Below are positions 12,581 to 23,817 of a DNA stretch of 64,000 nt, piece by piece. The stretch covers positions 43,612,936 to 43,676,935 of the forward strand of contig CM065703.1 in assembly GCA_017654935.2 (NCBI GenBank), in the 5' to 3' direction. Source of the DNA: Phymorhynchus buccinoides (Eukaryota > Mollusca > Gastropoda > Neogastropoda > Raphitomidae). The notes beneath the pieces were generated by a model. It was not told the DNA's origin. It did no database searches and saw nothing but the letters and a program-made list of their open reading frames with translations. The first letter of the stretch is position 1. Every line of letters starts with the position of its first letter. A program made the position numbers and the translations under genes.

Positions 12581-12941
12581 ACGTCTAATACATTTTTACA
12601 ATAACTTAGTCCACAATAACAAACGTTTTATACCGATTCTAAAGATAGGTTAGGACTAATCGCTTATTGGATTACGTTTTAATAATAGCTTAGGCCTATG
12701 TGGATTTAAGTTTGTTCTTGAGCTAGGCTAGCTTAATCACAAATTGCCGCTATTTGTTGGCGACAATCTCGCCATTCCTATTGCACAATAGATTCCAGAC
12801 ACCGTTGTATAATGCATAGTTCAATTTCCAACCACCAAACAAAACATTGCAATAAAGATGCATAAAACACAGAACATGCGGTTAAATCTGGAACATCTTT
12901 CATCCACATATGGTTCAGGAAAACATGGCCGCATTGGCCAT

Positions 12942-13081
12942 ATGCAAGGGAGATATTGCAGAGAGAAAGGGGCAAAAAAGGTGGCTCTCCCTCCATATAT
13001 CATCTCCCCACATGCAAGGGAGATATTGCAGAGAGAAAGGGGCAAGAAAGGTGGCTCTCCCTCCATATATCATCTCCCCAT
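12942..13081 (+). repeat. Tandem duplication, 70-bp unit, 2 copies
   Basis: Two almost identical units contain GCAAGGGAGATATTGCAGAG and CTCCCTCCATATATCATC, which points to a recent duplication. A weak TTAGGG-like string follows at 13118-13146. Confidence 0.93.
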
Positions 13082-13231
13082 ACGGGTGTGCTGCCGTATG
13101 CACGTGTGATAAAGATAGGGTTAGGGCTTTCGGATTAGGGTTAGGATTTGGGATTTATGTCTCGTAGAGATGGGAACATGACAAACAGGGACACAGACAC
13201 AGGGGCACGGTATGGGTGATAGAGACCTGGA

Positions 13232-13378
13232 CCTGTATTCACGTTGAGATAGCATGAGACTTAGCATCATGCTAACTTAGAAGCTCTTCCAAAAGTCCTA
13301 TTAAATCCTATAGGACATTGGAAGAGCTTCTAAGTTAGCATGATGCTAAGTCTCATGCTATCTCAACGTGAATACAGG
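13232..13378. mobile_element. Foldback MITE, near-perfect palindrome of 147 bp
   Basis: The left arm, starting CCTGTATTCACGTTGAGA, is the exact reverse complement of the right arm, ending TCTCAACGTGAATACAGG. Each arm is about 61 bp with a loop of about 25 bp that is itself partly symmetrical. The outer bases extend the symmetry with a mismatch (GGACC against GGCCC). This is the form of a foldback non-autonomous DNA transposon. I do not see a convincing target-site duplication. Confidence 0.8.
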
Positions 13379-13382
13379 CCCA

Positions 13383-13740
13383 GAGCAGTGGGTGGATGCT
13401 TCGTGCCTCCATACGGGGAGCTGAACGACCCAAACGCCTCCACGAGTCTGTCCCCGTGCGGGGGTTTAACAAAAAATAGTTCTCCCACCTTCTGGACATT
13501 CTGTGCTTTTAACTTCCTCCAATCTGCTACTCTGGCTTTTCCCTTTGATTTCCATCATCTACTATCTTTCTGACTTACTGGCCCATTCCCCTGCCTTTTT
13601 AAAAAAAAGTCTTCCAAATAAGTTTCCTCCTTTGAGCTCCTCCGAAATCGGAATGTGTCGGCTGTACGCAGCGTGGAACCAGTGAAAACTGAAAACCGGA
13701 CATATACGTACCATACCCATCATGGCCATATAACGCATAA
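13383..13740 (-). repeat. Interspersed repeat R1, copy 1 (reverse)
   Basis: The reverse complement matches copies at 49786-50010 and 57640-58160. Shared landmarks are CCACGCTGCGTACAG, the module GACACATTCCGATTTCGG, AATGGGCC.ATAAGTCAG, GATAGTAGATGA and, at the end, CTCCCCGTATGGAGGCACGA. It lies directly beside the foldback MITE. No long frame is conserved among the copies, so it is treated as non-coding. Confidence 0.75.
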
Positions 13741-13919
13741 GGTGATATAGACAGGACCACAGAGACAGGGACACATCCGGATAAGTCCCGCGTACGTTTA
13801 GGTCAGAACACACTGCACTGAAACTACTCTTTGGGGACTCAAAAGCAGTGCAGCGTCTCCTCGGGTTGGCTGCCTCGGCCTTCACTTTCCCCAGCGGACA
13901 CAACAGAAAAAGAAAACTA

Positions 13920-14096
13920 AAGCCGTGTACACATACACGCGGATGTTCCGCGCGGAAACCCATGCGCAATCCGTAAATGAAAGAAGGAAAAACATACACG
14001 CACATGTACGAAGTTCTCCATATTTTGGTTTCCTTCTTTCTTTTACTTATTATTTCCGCGCGGAAAATCCGGATGTACTGTGTACCAGGCGTAAGC
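13920..14096. mobile_element. Foldback MITE with CCGCGCGG-containing arms
   Basis: The left part GTGTACACATACACGCGGAT and the right part ATCCGGATGTACTGTGTACC are imperfect inverted repeats. The arms continue through TTCCGCGCGGAA on both sides and into a GAAAGAAGGAAA / TTTCCTTCTTTC stem. The element therefore folds almost end to end over about 175 bp. The superfamily is not assigned. Confidence 0.65.
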
Positions 14097-14162
14097 CATT
14101 GATGTACAAACACCAACACAAGTTAAGGACCACATTTTCAGGTCAAAGTCAACAAAACATCC

Positions 14163-14358
14163 ACTTCAACTGGCTAATTACAGCACAGCACGAGTGTTAC
14201 TGTATGCTTCATGCATGCATCTTCATTGCTAGCCTGAGTAACACATGTACCAACAATTGAACTTCAACTGGCTAATTACAGCACAGCACGAGTGTTACTG
14301 TACGCTTCATGCATGCATCTTCATTGCTAGCCTGAGTAACACATGTGCCAACAATTGA
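14163..14358 (+). repeat. Tandem duplication, 98-bp unit, 2 copies
   Basis: Two nearly identical 98-bp units start ACTTCAACTGGCTAATTACA and contain CATGCATGCATC. Confidence 0.95.
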
Positions 14359-14539
14359 ATCTATCTGTTGGCTGCAGAATTTTAGATGTGTGTAAATGAA
14401 CTACACATTCAAAGTTGCCTATCAAAACAATGCTGATGCATTGTCAGCGAGTGGCCTTTAATTTGTGCTGATATCTTGCACTACACCACACAAAATCCAT
14501 ACAAAACAACAACAAAAAACAAAGACAAAACGCAATTTC

Positions 14540-14777
14540 GATAGGTTGGAGCCAAAGCGGACTATCTCTAGATAGTCCATTGATTTAATATTGATGTTAT
14601 TGCAAAAACTAAGAACTTGTATTAAAATAAAGACTACGAATAATATAAAATGGGGGTTATTCTTTTCATATTTCTGCAGTCTTTTTGTACAAAACAAATA
14701 CAAGTTATTAGTTTTCACAATAAGTTGAATATATCAATGGACAATCTAGAGATAGTCCGTGTTGGCTCTAAGCTATC
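14540..14777. mobile_element. Small TIR element, about 238 bp
   Basis: Inverted ends of about 40 bp: the left end reads GATAGGTTGGAGCCAAAGCG then GGACTATCTCTAGATAGTCC; the right end carries the reverse complement of the same blocks (GGACAATCTAGAGATAGTCC, then GTTGGCTC and GCTATC). The GGACTATCT..AGATAGTCC core also folds on itself. The interior is AT-rich and non-coding. This is consistent with a MITE. No clear target-site duplication was found. Confidence 0.6.
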
Positions 14778-15027
14778 AGCATGTACATACAACTAAACAA
14801 AACAACAGAATATTCTGCATCCATTATGCTCAGTTAACATTTGGATTGATTTTATATTTTCACGTTGTTGATATGTGCACAAGTGTTCGAGTTCTCTGCA
14901 GACACTTTCACGTGTGAAATATTTGAAAAGTCAATGCTGCAGATAGAGTTCATTTTGAAGAGGTCTGAAGATGACGTAGCGATGATGAAGAGACGACACA
15001 TAGAAAGGGATGACGCAGACTGGTACA

Positions 15028-16552
15028 GTGCGTTGAAGGAACCCAAGTGGAGGAAAGGGTCCATGTTCAGGATATATACAGTGCGTTGAAGGAACCCAAG
15101 TGGAGGAAAGGGTCCATGTTCAGGGTATATACAGTGCGTTGAAGGAACCCAAGTGGAGGAAAGGGTCCATGTTCAGGGTATATGCAGGGCGTTGAAGGAA
15201 CCCAAGTGGAGGAAAGGGTCCATGTTCAGGGTATATGCAGGGCGTTGAAGGAACCCAAGTGGAGGAAAGGGTCCATGTTCAGGGTATATGCAGGGCGTTG
15301 AAGGAACCCAAGTGGAGGAAAGGGTCCATGTTCAGGGTATATGCAGGGCGTTGAAGGAACCCAAGTGGAGGAAAGGGTCCATGTTCAGGGTATATGCAGG
15401 GCGTTGAAGGAACCCAAGTGGAGGAAAGGGTCCATGTTCAGGGTATATGCAGTGCGTTGAAGGAACCCAAGTGGAGGAAAGGGTCCATGTTCAGGGTATA
15501 TGCAGTGCGTTGAAGGAACCCAAGTGGAGGAAAGGGTCCATGTTCAGGGTATATGCAGTGCGTTGAAGGAACCCAAGTGGAGGAAAGGGTCCATGTTCAG
15601 GGTATATGCAGGGCGTTGAAGGAACCCAAGTGGAGGAAAGGGTCCCTGTTCAGGGTATATGCAGGGCGTTGAAGGAACCCAAGTGGAGGAAAGGGTCCAT
15701 GTTCAGGGTATATGCAGTGCGTTGAAGGAACCCAAGTGGAGGAAAGGGTCCCTGTTCAGGGTATCAGCAGGGCGTTGAAGGAACCCAAGTGGAGGAAAGG
15801 GTCCCTGTTCAAGGTATATGCAGGGCGTTGAAGGAACCCAAGTGGAGGAAAGGGTCCCTGTTCAGGGTATCAGCAGGGCGTTGAAGGAACCCAAGTGGAG
15901 GAAAGGGTCCCTGTTCAAGGTATCTGCAGGGCGTTGAAGGAACCCACGTGGATGAAGGGGTCCCTGGTCAGGGTATCAGCAGGGCGTTGAAGGAACCCAA
16001 GTGGAGGAAAGGGTCCCTGTTCAGGGTATCAGCAGGGCGTTGAAGGAACCCAAGGAAAGGGTCCCTGTTCAGGGTATCAGCAGTGCGTTGAAGGAGCCCA
16101 AGTGGAGGAAGGGGTCCCTGTTCAATGTATCTGCAGTGCGTTGAAGGAACCCTAGTGGAGGAAGGGTCCCTGTTCAATGTATCTGCAGTGCGTTGAAGGA
16201 ACCCTAGTGGAGGAAAGGGTCCCTGTTCAATGTATGTGCAGGGCGTTGAAGGAACCCAAATGAAGGAAAGGGTACCTGTTCAAGGTATCTACAGTGCGTT
16301 GAAGGAACCCAAATGGAGGAAAGTGTCCTTGTTCAGGGTTTGTACAGGGCGTTGAAGGAACCCAAGTGGAGGTAAGGGTCCCTGTTCAATGTATCTGCAG
16401 GGCGTTGGAGGAACCCAAGTGGAGGAAGGGGTCCCTGTTCACAGTATGTGCAGGGCGTTGAAGGAACCCAAATGGATGAAGGGGTCCCTGTTCAGGGTAT
16501 GTGCAGGGCATTGAAGGAACCCAAGTGGAGGAAAGGGTCCCTGTTCAAGGTA
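15028..16552 (+). repeat. Minisatellite, 53-bp unit, about 28 copies
   Basis: The unit contains GTGCGTTGAAGGAACCCAAG and GGAGGAAAGGGTCC. Early copies read CATGTTCAGGGTATATGC and later copies CTGTTCAAGGTATCTGC; the right end is the most diverged, so the array has a young left part and an older right part. Confidence 0.95.
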
Positions 16553-16699
16553 TCTGGAATGGAAACACCATAGACGATTGCAACTTTATAATTTGCGTAT
16601 CTTCCTATTAGCGTTCACGGTAAACATGGGCAAAGTTGGTAACGTATTGCTAGTTGTCGATTTAGCTTCACCCTAAACCCTTATCGAGAGATAGGGAGG

Positions 16700-16836
16700 G
16701 GACGCTTCACAACACTGAAAGACAGGACAGCTAAGGACAAGAAGAGAGGGATAGTGTATCACATTCAACGTGAACAGTGCAGGGAAGACGACATAGAAGA
16801 GACAGGAAGGCCTCTTAAAACCAGATTAAATGAACA
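16700..16836 (+). pseudogene. Penelope-like element GIY-YIG endonuclease fragment
   Basis: One frame reads ...AKDKKRGIVYHIQREQC, then DDIEETGRPLKTRLNEHSS. In Penelope-like retroelements the C-terminal GIY-YIG endonuclease has this layout: a K-rich stretch, then G-[IV]-V-Y-x-I-x-C-x-x-C, then Y-I-G-E-T-x-R, then a TR-x-x-EH helix. Here the first Cys is replaced by Arg and YIG has become DIE, so the nuclease would be dead. Nothing of the Penelope RT is present. The fragment runs directly into the 74-bp array. The assignment rests on motif recognition over about 45 residues. Confidence 0.65.
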
Positions 16837-19268
16837 CTCTTCTAGAACATCTTGCCTGGCAATGTCTACATTTATCTACTGTACGGGGACTAAAGTGATT
16901 GAACTGAACCCTCTTCTAGAACATCTTGCCTGTCAATGTCTACATTTATCTGCTGTACGGGGACTAAAGTGATTGAACTGAACACTCTTCTAGAACATCT
17001 TGCCTGGCAATGTCTACATTTATCTACTATATGGGGACTAAAGTGATTGAACTGAACACTCTTCTAGAACATCTTGCCTGGCAATGTCTACATTTATCTA
17101 CTATATGGGGACTAAAGTGATTGAACTGAACCCTCTTCTAGAACATCTTGCCTGTCAATGTCTACATTTATCTGCTGTACGGGGACTAAAGTGATTGAAC
17201 TGAACACTCTTCTAGAACATCTTGCCTGGCAATGTCTACATTTATCTACTATATGGGGACTAAAGTGATTGAACTGAACCCTCTTCTAGAACATCTTGCC
17301 TGGCAATGTCTACATTTATCTACTATATGGGGACTAAAGTGATTGAACTGAACACTCTTCTAGAACATCTTGCCTGGCAATGTCTACATTTATCTGCTGT
17401 ATGGGGACTAAAGTGATTGAACTGAACACTCTTCTAGAACATCTTGCCTGGCAATGTCTACATTTATCTGCTGTACGGGGACTAAAGTGATTGAACTGAA
17501 CCCTCTTCTAGAACATCTTGCCTGTCAATGTCTACATTTATCTACTATATGGGGACTAAAGTGATTGAACTGAACCCTCTTCTAGAACATCTTGCCTGGC
17601 AATGTCTACATTTATCTGCTGTACGGGGACTAAAGTGATTGAACTGAACCCTCTTCTAGAACATCTTGCCTGACAATGTCTACATTTATCTACTATATGG
17701 GGACTAAAGTGATTGAACTGAACCCTCTTCTAGAACATCTTGCCTGGCAATGTCTACATTTATCTGCTGTACGGGGACTAAAGTGATTGAACTGAACCCT
17801 CTTCTAGAACATCTTGCCTGGCAATGTCTACATTTATCTGCTGTACGGGGACTAAAGTGGTTGAACTGAACACTCTTCTAGAACATCTTGCCTGGCAATG
17901 TCTACATTTATCTGCTGTACGGGGACTAAAGTGATTGAACTGAACCCTCTTCTAGAACATCTTGCTACATTTATCTGAGTTCAATGTCTACATTTATCTG
18001 CTGTACGGGACTAAAGTGATTGAACTGAACCCTCTTCTAGAACATCTTGCCTGGCAATGTCTACATTTATCTGCTGTACGGGGACTAAAGTGATTGAACT
18101 GAACCCTCTTCTAGAACATCTTGCTACATTTATAAGAGTTCAATGTCTACATTTATCTGCTGTACGGGACTAAAGTGATTGAACTGAACCCTCTTCTAGA
18201 ACATCTTGCCTGGCAATGTCTACATTTATCTGCTGTACGGGGACTAAAGTGATTGAACTGAACCCTCTTCTAGAACATCTTGCTACATTTATCTGAGTTC
18301 AATGTCTACATTTATCTGCTGTACGGGACTAAAGTGATTGAACTGAACCCTCTTCTAGAACATCTTGCCTGGCAATGTCTACATTTATCTGCTGTACGGG
18401 GACTAAAGTGATTGAACTGAACCCTCTTCTAGAACATCTTGCTACATTTATAAGAGTTCAATGTCTACATTTATCTGCTGTACGGGGACTAAAGTGATTG
18501 AACTGAACCCTCTTCTAGAACATCTTGCCTGGCAATGTCTACATTTATCTACTATATGGGGACTAAAGTGATTGAACTGAACCCTCTTCTAGAACATCTT
18601 GCCTGGCAATGTCTACATTTATCTGCTGTACGGGGACTAAAGTGATTGAACTGAACACTCTTCTAGAACATCTTGCCTGGCAATGTCTACATTTATCTAC
18701 TGTACGGGGACTAAAGTGGTTGAACTGAACCCTCTTCTAGAACATCTTGCCTGGCAATGTCTACATTTATCTGCTGTACGGGGACTAAAGTGATTGAACT
18801 GAACACTCTTCTAGAACATCTTGCCTGGCAATGTCTACATTTATCTGCTGTACGGGGACTAAAGTGGTTGAACTGAACCCTCTTCTAGAACATCTTGCTA
18901 CATTTATCTGAGTTCAATGTCTACATTTATCTGCTGTACGGGACTAAAGTGATTGAACTGAACCCTCTTCTAGAACATCTTGCCTGGCAATGTCTACATT
19001 TATCTGCTGTACGGGGACTAAAGTGATTGAACTGAACCCTCTTCTAGAACATCTTGCTACATTTATAAGAGTTCAATGTCTACATTTATCTGCTGTACGG
19101 GGACTAAAGTGGTTGAACTGAACCCTCTTCTAGAACATCTTGCCTGGCAATGTCTACATTTATCTACTGTACGGGGACTAAAGTGGTTGAACTGAACCCT
19201 CTTCTAGAACATCTTGCCTGGCAATGTCTACATTTATCTGCTGTACGGGGACTAAAGTGGTTGAACCA
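16830..19268 (+). repeat. Minisatellite with higher-order structure, 74-bp unit, about 33 copies
   Basis: The unit contains CTCTTCTAGAACATCTTGCC and CTACATTTATCTRCTGTACG, and is followed by GGGGACTAAAGTGATTGAAC. A variant unit starting TTGCTACATTTAT occurs at 17962, 18121, 18280, 18439, 18895 and 19054. It is spaced 159 bp in the runs and alternates between the endings ATCTGAGTT and ATAAGAGTT. Confidence 0.95.
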
Positions 19269-19370
19269 AACATCTGCAAACGACAAACCTCACCACGCGG
19301 CGTGGGAAGGCTCACCCCTCACAAACCTCACCACGCGGCGTGGGAAGGCTCACCCCTCACAAACTTCAAA
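19269..19370 (+). repeat. Short duplication beside the 74-bp array
   Basis: A segment with ACAAACCTCACCACGCGGCG and GGGAAGGCTCACCCCTC is present twice in tandem, with a unit of about 42 bp. Confidence 0.85.
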
Positions 19371-19539
19371 GGACACTTTGTAACTTGAAAAGCACTCTCA
19401 TTGAAAAAGTGCAAAAATACGATTTGAATCTTTAAACAAAATGTTAATCTGAGCGTTTTGACAAATTTCCCCTAATTATTTCCACCCAGCCTCATAAGAA
19501 GCAAAAACCCGGGAGTTGTCAAACAGCGCGATCAGTTCA

Positions 19540-19745
19540 ATTAGCGCGACTATTCCACCATACAATTAGCGGGAATGTGTGACCTTCCTACTGTTCTTCT
19601 CCATAAGAGTTCAATTAGCGAGACTATTCCACTATACAATTAGTGTGACTATTCCACTATACAATTAGTGTAACTATTCCACTATTCAATTAGTGTGATT
19701 ATTCCACCATACAATTAGCGGGAATGTCCGACCTTCCTACTCTTC
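19540..19745 (+). repeat. Short degenerate repeat, about 26-bp unit
   Basis: CAATTAGYGYGACTATTCCA recurs about six times, and ATTAGCGGGAATGT..GACCTTCCTACT appears twice (about 19565-19600 and 19715-19750). Confidence 0.75.
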
Positions 19746-19936
19746 TCCATAATTGTGTGAAGGACTGCAGTTCCCTGACATTTCTGAATGACATTATTTT
19801 CCATTTTACTTCGTTTCATTTGATTATTTTTTGGTGGTTTTTTTAAAATTTAAATAAAGCAACTTCCCCGTTGGTGGGCAGGGGCATTGGCAGATGGAAG
19901 GGGTTCACGCCGTTTGACCATCAGACTTCCCCGCTA

Positions 19937-20386
19937 AGCTGGAATTCCATTTGCGCTATTTTCGACAGCAACGAAAAAGGTTTAAATTCCATCGACGCTA
20001 AAATCGCTGGCGATTTTCGATGGCGCTATTCAAACACCGCGCTAAAAAACACCCCCCATAACCCGTTCACACACACATCTACGGAACGGAATTGCAAGCA
20101 ACGTTTTTCACCAGTACCATAAGTTTCTTTTGGAAGCCATGCTGGCTGAAAAAATAGTCGTGATATTTTAGCTCCGCTCACTTTCAGACTACTTTTGACG
20201 TTCACAAAAATATTTATTCGCTTCACCAGCCAATAAAATCGCTAAATGATGTTTGAATGACTGCTCGCGATTATCGCGCCTATGGGTGTACAGGAGGACT
20301 ATCGCTGGTGGAGACAGAATTTTATTCGCAAGCGATCATCGCCGTCAATTTGTCGCCTTTATAATCGCGCATATGGAATTCCGGCT
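19937..20386. mobile_element. Candidate non-autonomous DNA transposon with 20-bp TIRs
   Basis: The left end AGCTGGAATTCCATTTGCGC and the right end, reverse complement AGCCGGAATTCCATATGCGC, match at 18 of 20 positions. The interior is dense in CG-containing words such as TCGCGATTATCGCG and AATCGCTGGCGATT, which recur like subterminal repeats. No transposase is coded and no clear target-site duplication is seen, so the call is tentative. Confidence 0.45.
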
Positions 20387-20406
20387 GGATTTGTATACGG
20401 AAAGTA

Positions 20407-20581
20407 GGGTCAGACGGGGTAAAAAGCCCATGGGCGGGTAAGAAACCCATGCCAATTATCTCATGAAATAAAGAAATTAACACTCGTCTCATGGGCAAAT
20501 TTGACTGAAATTTGCTTTATTTAATGAGATAATTGGCACTGGCTTCTTACCCGCCCATGGGCTTTTTACCCCGTCTTCCCC
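20407..20581. mobile_element. Palindromic TA-flanked MITE, copy 1 (175 bp)
   Basis: Both ends carry GACGGGGTAAAAAGC in opposite orientation, and the arms continue for about 60 bp (GCGGGTAAGAA, then CAATTATCTCATGAAATAAAG). A TA dinucleotide flanks each end (20405-20406 and 20582-20583), as in Tc1/mariner insertions. A longer copy is at 25608-25821; copy 1 lacks part of the inner left arm. Confidence 0.85.
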
Positions 20582-20734
20582 TATTCGCGCTATTTTTATG
20601 TTCGCCCAAAAGCCTACCTTGACAATAAAGTCTGTCGTGGTCATCGTGGTTCTGGTCGATGACTGTCGGCCACACAGTCGGTGCCCAGGGAGTGGAGTCA
20701 GTCTGTGTCAGGACAATGGCGGAACCCAGCTGAC

Positions 20735-21645
20735 CACCACCTCTCCATGTCCAAGGCGTCTGCAATGGTAACAAGAACAATTCAGGTCAACGTTCTTCAC
20801 TGACCAACACCTCTCCATGTCCAAGGCGTCTGCAATGGTAACAAGAACAATTCAGGTCAACGTTCTTCACTGACCAACACCTCTCCATGTCCAAGGCGTC
20901 TGCAATGGTAACAAGGACAATTCAGGTCAACGTTCTTCACTGACCAACACCTCTCCATGTCCAAGGCGTCTGCAATGGTAACAAGGACAATTCAGGTCAA
21001 CGTTCTTCACTGACCAACACCTCTCCATGTCCAAGGCGTCTGCAATGGTAACAAGGACAATTCAGGTCAACGTTCTTCACTGACCAACACCTCTCCATGT
21101 CCAAGGCGTCTGCAATGGTAACAAGGACAATTCAGGTCAACGTTCTTCACTGACCAACACCTCTCCATGTCCAAGGCGTCTGCAATGGTAACAAGGACAA
21201 TTCAGGTCAACGTTCTTCACTGACCAACACCTCTCCATGTCCAAGGCGTCTGCAATGGTAACAAGGACAATTCAGGTCAACGTTCTTCACTGACCAACAC
21301 CTCTCCATGTCCAAGGCGTCTGCAATGGTAACAAGGACAATTCAAGTCAACGTTCTTCACTGACCAAAACCTCTCCATGTCCAAGGCGTCTGCAATGGTA
21401 ACAAGGACAATTCAGGTCAACGTTCTTCACTGACCAACACCTCTCCATGTCCAAGGCGTCTGCAATGGTAACAAGGACAATTCAGGTCAACGTTCTTCAC
21501 TGACCAACACCTCTCCATGTCCAAGGCGTCTGCAATGGTAACAAGGACAATTCAGGTCAACGTTCTTCACTGACCAACACCTCTCCATGTCCAAGGCGTC
21601 TGCAATGGTAACAAGGACAATTCAGGTCAACGTTCTTCACTGACC
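20735..21645 (+). repeat. Minisatellite, 70-bp unit, about 13 copies
   Basis: The unit contains CACCTCTCCATGTCCAAGGC and GTCAACGTTCTTCACTGACC. Copies are almost identical, which points to recent expansion or strong homogenisation. Confidence 0.96.
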
Positions 21646-21868
21646 GGAATAGTCAGGGCTCCCAATCATCCCGCAAACCAAGGGTCCCAGGGACTCCACG
21701 TAAAAGCATAGAGGGTCCTAGAGGCGGGATTGAGGGTCCCAATGCTAAAAACAATTTTTCAAGTGCATCCATGGGACCCCCTGCACACTCTTTTAGAGGG
21801 TCCTGTAGAATGTTAGTGCATCATAGACCCACAAATGGTGGTCCCTGGGAGCCCTGTAGTTCAGTTGG

Positions 21869-21879
21869 AAGTAGTAGTA

Positions 21880-21940
<61 letters not shown>

Positions 21941-22031
21941 CAGCAGCAGCAGTGTAGCAGTAGTAGTAGTAGTAGTAGCAATAGTGGTGGTAGTAGTAGC
22001 AGCAGTAGTAGTAGTAGTAGTAGTAGTAGAG

Positions 22032-22076
<45 letters not shown>

Positions 22077-22136
22077 ATAGTAGTAGAGGTAGTAATAGTA
22101 GTAGTAGTGGTAGTAGTAGTAGTAGTAGTAGTAGTT
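21869..22136 (+). repeat. (TAG)n trinucleotide microsatellite, 3' side of LINE-B
   Basis: About 268 bp of imperfect GTA/TAG repeat with TGG, AGC and AAT interruptions. On the minus strand it is a (TAC)n tract that directly follows the LINE-B 3' end. Confidence 0.95.
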
Positions 22137-23564
22137 AGGGACAGTACAAGCCGTGAGGCTTTTTAGGAGTCCCATCGTTTTAAACTTTGGCAGGTATTAC
22201 ATAGGTCAAGGTTTATACGGCTAAAAAAATTTTCCTATAAAATACATTAATCAAAGCTTCTAAATATACTAATAAATTTTGGAAATTCATCAAGACGATT
22301 TTTGAAGATGTTAGTATTTGGTGCACATTTTAACTCAAAAGGAAATTCATTCCACATGTTAGCAACTCTGTTACTGAAAACATTTTTTCTAATATTAGTA
22401 TTACACCTTTTGATAAATATCTTCCCATCAGAATTTCTTGTTAGATTATACTGTGGTGATTCAAAAAATGTATCCCATGACAAATCAATATGGCCATTGA
22501 ATAATTTGTAAGTTTCAATAAGATCCCCCCTAATTCTTCTTCCCTTTAATGAAAACAAATTAAGATACAAAAGTCTATTTTCATAAGACATATTTTTACA
22601 CTGCTTTACAAGTTTAGTAGCTCTGCGTTGAACTTTTTCTATTGATTTTGACTGGTACTTAAATCTTGGGAACCAAATAATATTGCCATACTCTAAATGT
22701 GGCCTTACTAATGCTTTATATAATTTATTGAAAATATCACAGTTCATACTTATAAATGTTCTTTTAATTAGACCAATCATCTTATTAGCCTTATTAATAC
22801 AATTTTGAATGTGTGTGTCAAAAGAAAAATCTTTGTCAAAAGTCACTCCAAGGTCCTTTTCATCTTCACATGTTGTCACAGAGTATGATACATTGTTCTT
22901 GGTCATGGTATATTCAATATGGGGATTATTTTTTCCAGCATGCATAACCTTACATTTATCAGTATTAAAATACAGATTCCATTTTTCACTCTATTCTTGT
23001 AGATTAGTTAAATCCCTTTGAAGTAAATAACTATTAGCTGATTTATTGAAAATCTTTGTGTCATCAGCAAATATTTTGCATGATGATTCCACACACTCTG
23101 GCAAGTCATTAATAAAAATAGTAAATAAAAGAGGTCCTAGTATGCTCCCCTGAGGGATTCCACTCAGTATTTTAGCGTCTGATGAGTATTTCTCACCAAC
23201 TCGAACCTTTTGAGACCTGTCAGTTAAGAAATCTTTTATCCATCCATGTATATTCCCAACAATCCCATAGGATCTGATTTTCATTAGAAGTCTATTATGT
23301 GGAACACTGTCAAAAGCTTTTCTGAAATCTAAATAAATAATATCTATTGGATAACCATCATCTAATAAGTCAGTAATTTCCTCCATAACCTCCATAAGCT
23401 GAGTCATGCAAGATCTTTTGAGTCTAAATCCATGTTGACATGTGGCATATAGTTTATTATCATTCATATGGGCTATAATTGCATTTCTAATAAAAGATTC
23501 TAAAACTTTACATAAAATACATGTTAAGCTTACCGGTCTATAATTACCTGGCTCAGACCTGGTA
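22137..23564 (-). mobile_element. LINE-B: 5'-truncated CR1/Jockey-superfamily retrotransposon
   Basis: A minus-strand RT-coding region with a 3' untranslated part of about 110 bp ends in GGCTTGTACTGTCCC and runs straight into (TAC)n. At its 5' side the coding region starts abruptly against another (TAC)n tract of the same composition. The two tracts look like two halves of one microsatellite split by the insertion, or a 3' tail facing a pre-existing target. No element sequence upstream of the RT palm is present. Confidence 0.85.
22247..23564 (-). pseudogene. LINE-B reverse transcriptase, one nonsense codon
   Basis: Reading on the minus strand, the frame shows GNYRPVSLT, then QHGFRLKRSC, then DFRKAFDSVPH with the first catalytic Asp, GIPQGSILGPLLFTIFIND and FADDTKIF with the second catalytic pair. 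A TAG at 22993-22991 follows LTNLQE and precedes SEKW. Homologous RTs commonly have Trp here (WSEKW), so TGG to TAG is the simplest explanation. The same frame then continues to a stop at 22247 through KDLGVTFDKDFSF, LVRPHLEYGNIIWFP and a C-terminal thumb region. Apart from this stop, about 430 codons are open, so the copy is young. It is 5'-truncated and cannot be autonomous. Confidence 0.9.
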
Positions 23565-23645
23565 GTGGTAGTAGTAGTGGTAGTGGTAGTAGTAGAAGTA
23601 GTAATAGTAGTAGTAGAGGTAGTAATAGTAATAGTGGTAGTAGTG

Positions 23646-23682
<37 letters not shown>

Positions 23683-23750
23683 CAGTAGCAGTAGTAGTAG
23701 TAGCAGTAATAGTAGTAGTAGAGGTAGTAATAGTAATAGTAGTAGTGGTA

Positions 23751-23802
<52 letters not shown>

Positions 23803-23817
23803 CAGCAGCAGCAGCAC
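23565..23817 (+). repeat. (TAG)n trinucleotide microsatellite, 5' side of LINE-B
   Basis: About 253 bp of imperfect TAG/GTA repeat with the same kinds of interruption as the tract at 21869-22136. Open frames through it are artefacts. Confidence 0.95.

Noticed and set aside
13118..13146. TTAGGG-like words suggesting an interstitial telomere
   Set aside because: Only three or so scattered units in about 30 bp with no array; expected by chance or as decayed sequence.
13562..14119. Minus-strand frame of 185 codons, partly similar to a frame at 57608-57982
   Set aside because: The similarity comes from repeat R1; the frames differ in start, end and register, and the left part lies in a foldback MITE, so it is not a gene.
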